Shown: piece by piece, positions 61,651 through 64,000 of the stretch | How the letters are laid out: every line of letters begins with the position of its first letter | Position numbering within the stretch: the stretch's first letter is position 1 | NCBI RefSeq assembly: GCF_900078335.1 | Contig: NZ_FKBR01000006.1 | Location: 291,490 to 355,489, forward strand | Reading direction: 5' to 3' | From: Bordetella trematum | Lineage (GTDB): Bacteria > Pseudomonadota > Gammaproteobacteria > Burkholderiales > Burkholderiaceae_B | Length of the DNA stretch: 64,000 nt | Made by a program: the position numbers and the translations under genes | The notes under the pieces: model-generated | What the model was told of the DNA's origin: nothing | Seen by the model: only the letters and a program-made list of their open reading frames with translations | The model's database searches: none

Positions 61651-61691
61651 ATGAGTAGCTAGATGAGTAGCCAGCGGCCCTAGCTACTCAT
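61651..61691. repeat. direct and inverted ATGAGTAGC repeats before integrase
   Basis: ATGAGTAGC occurs at 61651 and again at 61663, and inverted at 61683-61691. The first copy extends to a 12-bp inverted match with 61680-61691. They lie immediately before the integrase start, where arm-type or autoregulatory integrase sites are often found. Confidence 0.5.
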
Positions 61692-61708
61692 TTCGAAAGG
61701 GGATCAAG

Positions 61709-62935
61709 GTGGCAAAACGAGGAAAAAACTTGCTGGATGACATTCAGCTCCGGCGCTGGGTAAGCGCAGGCGAGAAGCTGGCGCGCAGCGATGGCGAAGG
61801 CCTCACCTTCACGCTATCGGCGGCCGGCACGGCCACCTGGGTACTGCGCTATCGCCAGGGCGGCCCGCAGAAGGAGGTCACCATTGGGAATTACCCCGAC
61901 ATTTCCCTGGCAGCGGCGCGCAAGGCGGCCAGAGACTTCCGGGCGGCCATTGACCGCGGCGCCGACCCGGCGCTGGAGAAGCAGCGCAGCAAAGCACGGG
62001 CGACGAAGGTATCCAACGTCCGAACGCTAGTCGAGGACTTCCGCAGCAAGAAGCTGGCCGGCCTGGCCGCCGACACCATCACCTACCGGAACTGGGATCT
62101 GGACAAGGTGATCCTGCCCAAACTGGGCGTGATCCCTGTAGATCAGGTGCAGCCCTCCGACATCGTGCACATGCTGACCTCGGCCAACCGGACATGGACA
62201 ATCAGCAAGCGGATCCTCACCACAGCAAAGCAGCTTTTCGCCCACGCATGCGGCATGCGCCTGATCAACGTCAATCCAGCCGCCGGCATCGACCTAGTGT
62301 CATTGATGGGTCCGCGCCCGCCGATCAAGCGCCGGGTGATGCTGAGCGAGCAAGACTTGCGCAGCCTGCTTGCCAATATCGACGAAATCGGTACCGAGAA
62401 CGCCCTGGCCTTCCGGATCCTGCTGGCCACCTGCGTCCGCTCTGTCGAGCTGGCGAAGGCCCGCTGGGAAAATGTGGATCTGGCCAAAGGCATCTGGGTG
62501 GTGCCCGAGGAAAACGTCAAGGTTCGCCGGGCCTTTACCGTGCCACTCACGCCGACAGTTATTGGCTGGTTTCAGAAACTGCAGGAGCTGGCAGGAACGT
62601 CGGAATGGGTGCTGCCCGCGCGCCAGGAGCGCCGACGACGAAACCGGGGGGGTGATACCCATATCGGCAAGACAACACTCTGGGCAGCCATCACCCGCGC
62701 ATTTGATCGGGGCGATCTGGATGTCCGTAGGTTTACCCCGCACGACACGCGCAGCACTGCCAAGGGGCACATGCGAAACCTGGGCGTCAGTAATGAGGTG
62801 TCAGAGCTGGCGCTTAACCACAAGCTCAAGGGGATGGAGGCGATCTATGACGTTCGAGACGATATCCCAGAGCGCAGAGCCGCGCTGGAGCTTTGGGCAG
62901 CCTTCCTAGAGTCTTGCGCCAACGGCGCTGACTAG
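61709..62935 (+). CDS. tyrosine-type site-specific integrase (P4-like)
   Basis: A 408-residue recombinase that integrates and excises a mobile element. The N-terminal arm-binding DUF4102-type domain (LTFTLSAAGTATWVLRYRQGGPQKEVTIGNYPDISLAAARKAARD) is followed by a core-binding domain and a catalytic domain with Arg in LLATCVRSVELAKARW, the HDTRSTAKGHM box and the final NHKLKGMEAIYD with the nucleophilic Tyr. The start is GTG with AAAGGGGAT ahead of it. It probably marks the left end of a prophage or genomic island continuing to the right. Confidence 0.93.
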   Translation: MAKRGKNLLDDIQLRRWVSAGEKLARSDGEGLTFTLSAAGTATWVLRYRQGGPQKEVTIGNYPDISLAAARKAARDFRAAIDRGADPALEKQRSKARATKVSNVRTLVEDFRSKKLAGLAADTITYRNWDLDKVILPKLGVIPVDQVQPSDIVHMLTSANRTWTISKRILTTAKQLFAHACGMRLINVNPAAGIDLVSLMGPRPPIKRRVMLSEQDLRSLLANIDEIGTENALAFRILLATCVRSVELAKARWENVDLAKGIWVVPEENVKVRRAFTVPLTPTVIGWFQKLQELAGTSEWVLPARQERRRRNRGGDTHIGKTTLWAAITRAFDRGDLDVRRFTPHDTRSTAKGHMRNLGVSNEVSELALNHKLKGMEAIYDVRDDIPERRAALELWAAFLESCANGAD

Positions 62936-63150
62936 AACGTTGCGCCGCTGAGTACATAAACTGAAGTACCGTATCAAAACGAGAAGCCCGGCCTGGCCTG
63001 CTCCCACTGCCCCACCAAACCTTGCCACCGCGGTCGGTCACCAGGGTTGGGGGATCACCTACCGGGATCTACAGCCTTGAATTTCACAAAAAATAGGTTG
63101 AGGTATAGGGAACATCAAGATAACTCCTGCCTCCACACATACTCCAGAAA
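62936..63150. other. intergenic region after integrase
   Basis: 215 bases whose right half becomes AT-rich. TTGAATTTCACAAAAAATAGGTTGAGGTATAGG-like sequence (63075-63110) could include a promoter for the next gene, but no clear match to consensus is seen. Confidence 0.35.
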
Positions 63151-63774
63151 ATGACAGATCTACGCAGCCACGCAGATTCCGTTTTGTTGCAACTCAGCAA
63201 AATGAAAAGATGGGATGAGTCATCTAAAGTGATCCTCGAGAAGGCTAATTTACTTCGCACCGAAAGAAATGGCTTATGTGGATCCTTGTTTTTTGTGGGG
63301 ATTCATCATGCGCGTGCCATCACACTGTTGATTCAACATCGCCGATACACGTCAAGTCTTGCATTATTACGCCCGTTAATCGAAGCATTTTTTAGGGCGG
63401 GATGGATCAAGTACTGCTCCACTGAAGCTCAGCTAGAACTGCTTCTAAATGGCCAAGACTTACCGGGGACCACTGCTAGAAGATCCAGGCAATTGGCAAA
63501 AATAAAGCCTCACTACGGAAGAATTGACGCTCAGATCACTAGAATATTCGGCAATACACTGCACGAACTAACGCACGGGGGATCTGAGCAAATCTTCAAC
63601 CAAAGCGACGGCATCACAATTACAGACGCACACGACCTCTCCAACGTCTATTTAGCGCTGAAGACAGTATCGTTAATCTGGTATTTCTGCATCGCAGAGC
63701 TCTTAGACTCCTCCATCCCCAAGGATTTGCTGATCGAGCTTCAAGCAGCACGGACCCGAGACTTTGACATATGA
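63151..63774 (+). CDS. AT-rich gene of unknown function, all-helical protein
   Basis: A 207-residue product, clearly less GC-rich in codon choice than the rest of the window, so probably recently acquired. It looks entirely helical, with RRYTSSLALLRPLIEAFFRAGWIKYC in the middle and a conserved-looking LHELTHGGSEQI segment. This order (arginine-rich helix, then xxHGG) recalls DUF5677/DUF6988-type proteins, which I know only as uncharacterised, sometimes HEPN-like. No signal peptide. It lies just inside the integrase end of the element, a place where phages often carry accessory or defence genes. Function is unknown. Confidence 0.65.
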   Translation: MTDLRSHADSVLLQLSKMKRWDESSKVILEKANLLRTERNGLCGSLFFVGIHHARAITLLIQHRRYTSSLALLRPLIEAFFRAGWIKYCSTEAQLELLLNGQDLPGTTARRSRQLAKIKPHYGRIDAQITRIFGNTLHELTHGGSEQIFNQSDGITITDAHDLSNVYLALKTVSLIWYFCIAELLDSSIPKDLLIELQAARTRDFDI

Positions 63775-63870
63775 AAAAATAAAAGATGCGGCGGAATGGT
63801 CTAGCCAAGCGAATAAATCAACGTTCAATTCCTGAGTCGGTTATGCGATTTTCAGTCTAGGGGAACCAAG

Positions 63871-64000
63871 CTACCGGCTTGACGGTTTGACACCCAACGC
63901 CCGCACATACCCCTGCAGCCCGTTCACTTGGTCGGCCCAGCCTGCAGCGTCTTTTCCCACCTCGCTAAGTCGTCGTCCAAGGCTTTCAGCTCGGCCGAGA
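63871..64000 (-). CDS. partial reading frame at window edge, possible phage gene
   Basis: C-terminal 42 residues of a frame running in from the right and ending at a TAG, with ...DAAGWADQVNGLQGYVRALGV near the end. The pattern of a heptad-like helix suggests the tail of a phage Rz-type lysis protein, but this is a weak guess. A second frame on the same strand is also open to a TGA here, as expected for nested Rz/Rz1 genes. Confidence 0.3.
   Translation of the reverse strand, partial: LGRAESLGRRLSEVGKDAAGWADQVNGLQGYVRALGVKPSSR

Larger units (their letters stand above)
61062..61708. other. gene-poor segment before integrase
   Basis: 647 bases without a convincing gene. From left to right it has GC-rich sequence, a TATCAT possible -10 element near 61383, a run of inverted repeats (61405-61548), a Rho-independent terminator at 61584-61612, and direct plus inverted repeats at 61651-61691 next to the integrase start. 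Open frames here overlap on both strands and lack ribosome sites or family features. Confidence 0.5.

Noticed and set aside
62936..63150. Excisionase or small regulator gene after the integrase
   Set aside because: Only very short frames without ribosome sites are present.
63786..63850. tRNA-like stretch with a GTTCAATTCC T-loop resemblance
   Set aside because: No acceptor stem or anticodon arm can be paired around it.
1..64000. CRISPR array, insertion sequence, rRNA operon
   Set aside because: No regularly spaced repeats, transposase-like products or rRNA signatures were seen anywhere in the window.

Overview
The window reads as chromosomal DNA of a high-GC betaproteobacterium of the Alcaligenaceae, most likely a Bordetella outside the classical group. 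The main reasons are a filamentous haemagglutinin locus (fhaB - fimB - fimC - fimD - fimD - fhaC) whose proteins resemble B. pertussis FhaB/FhaC and Fim proteins, the betaproteobacterial gmk-rpoZ-spoT order, and many tightly packed metabolic genes with uniform base composition. The species is inference.

Left part (1-15.3 kb): AMP nucleosidase, a CmlA/FloR-like drug exporter with a possible leader-peptide attenuator, an NlpC/P60 cell-wall hydrolase, an SDR oxidoreductase and the gmk-rpoZ-spoT nucleotide/ppGpp cluster. Next comes a coherent module: a fused 5-oxoprolinase and a MarR-type regulator on one strand, with a DctPQM TRAP transporter divergent from them. This fits uptake and hydrolysis of pyroglutamate.

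Adhesin region (15.3-31.5 kb, all minus strand): fhaB (2759 codons from a TTG start), then a periplasmic chaperone, an outer-membrane usher, two tandem tip-adhesin paralogues and the FhaB exporter fhaC. Most junctions overlap. The chaperone start contains an 8-T tract that puts the best start codon out of frame.

Centre (31.7-52.2 kb): housekeeping and redox genes. These are an EamA exporter, an orphan ABC ATPase divergent from tesA, ppiD, a glycerophosphodiesterase, rlmJ, a peroxiredoxin-glutaredoxin hybrid followed by a disulfide oxidoreductase, copZ/cueR with two MerR-type promoters, rlmD, a Spy-like chaperone, the surE-pcm-nlpD-exonuclease operon, plsY, and an apparent operon dsbD-dsbG-TSUP permease-second disulfide oxidoreductase.

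Right part (52.3-64 kb): a two-component system divergent from dsbD, a GNAT acetyltransferase, a nitroreductase, cadR/cadA for Cd/Pb/Zn efflux, an M48 lipoprotein protease, a small lipoprotein and a small pilin-like secreted protein. From about 61 kb the character changes. A possible structured RNA and a terminator precede a tyrosine integrase, followed by an AT-rich gene of unknown function and the edge of another reading frame. This is probably the end of a prophage or genomic island that continues beyond the window.

No rRNA, tRNA, insertion sequence or CRISPR array was recognised.
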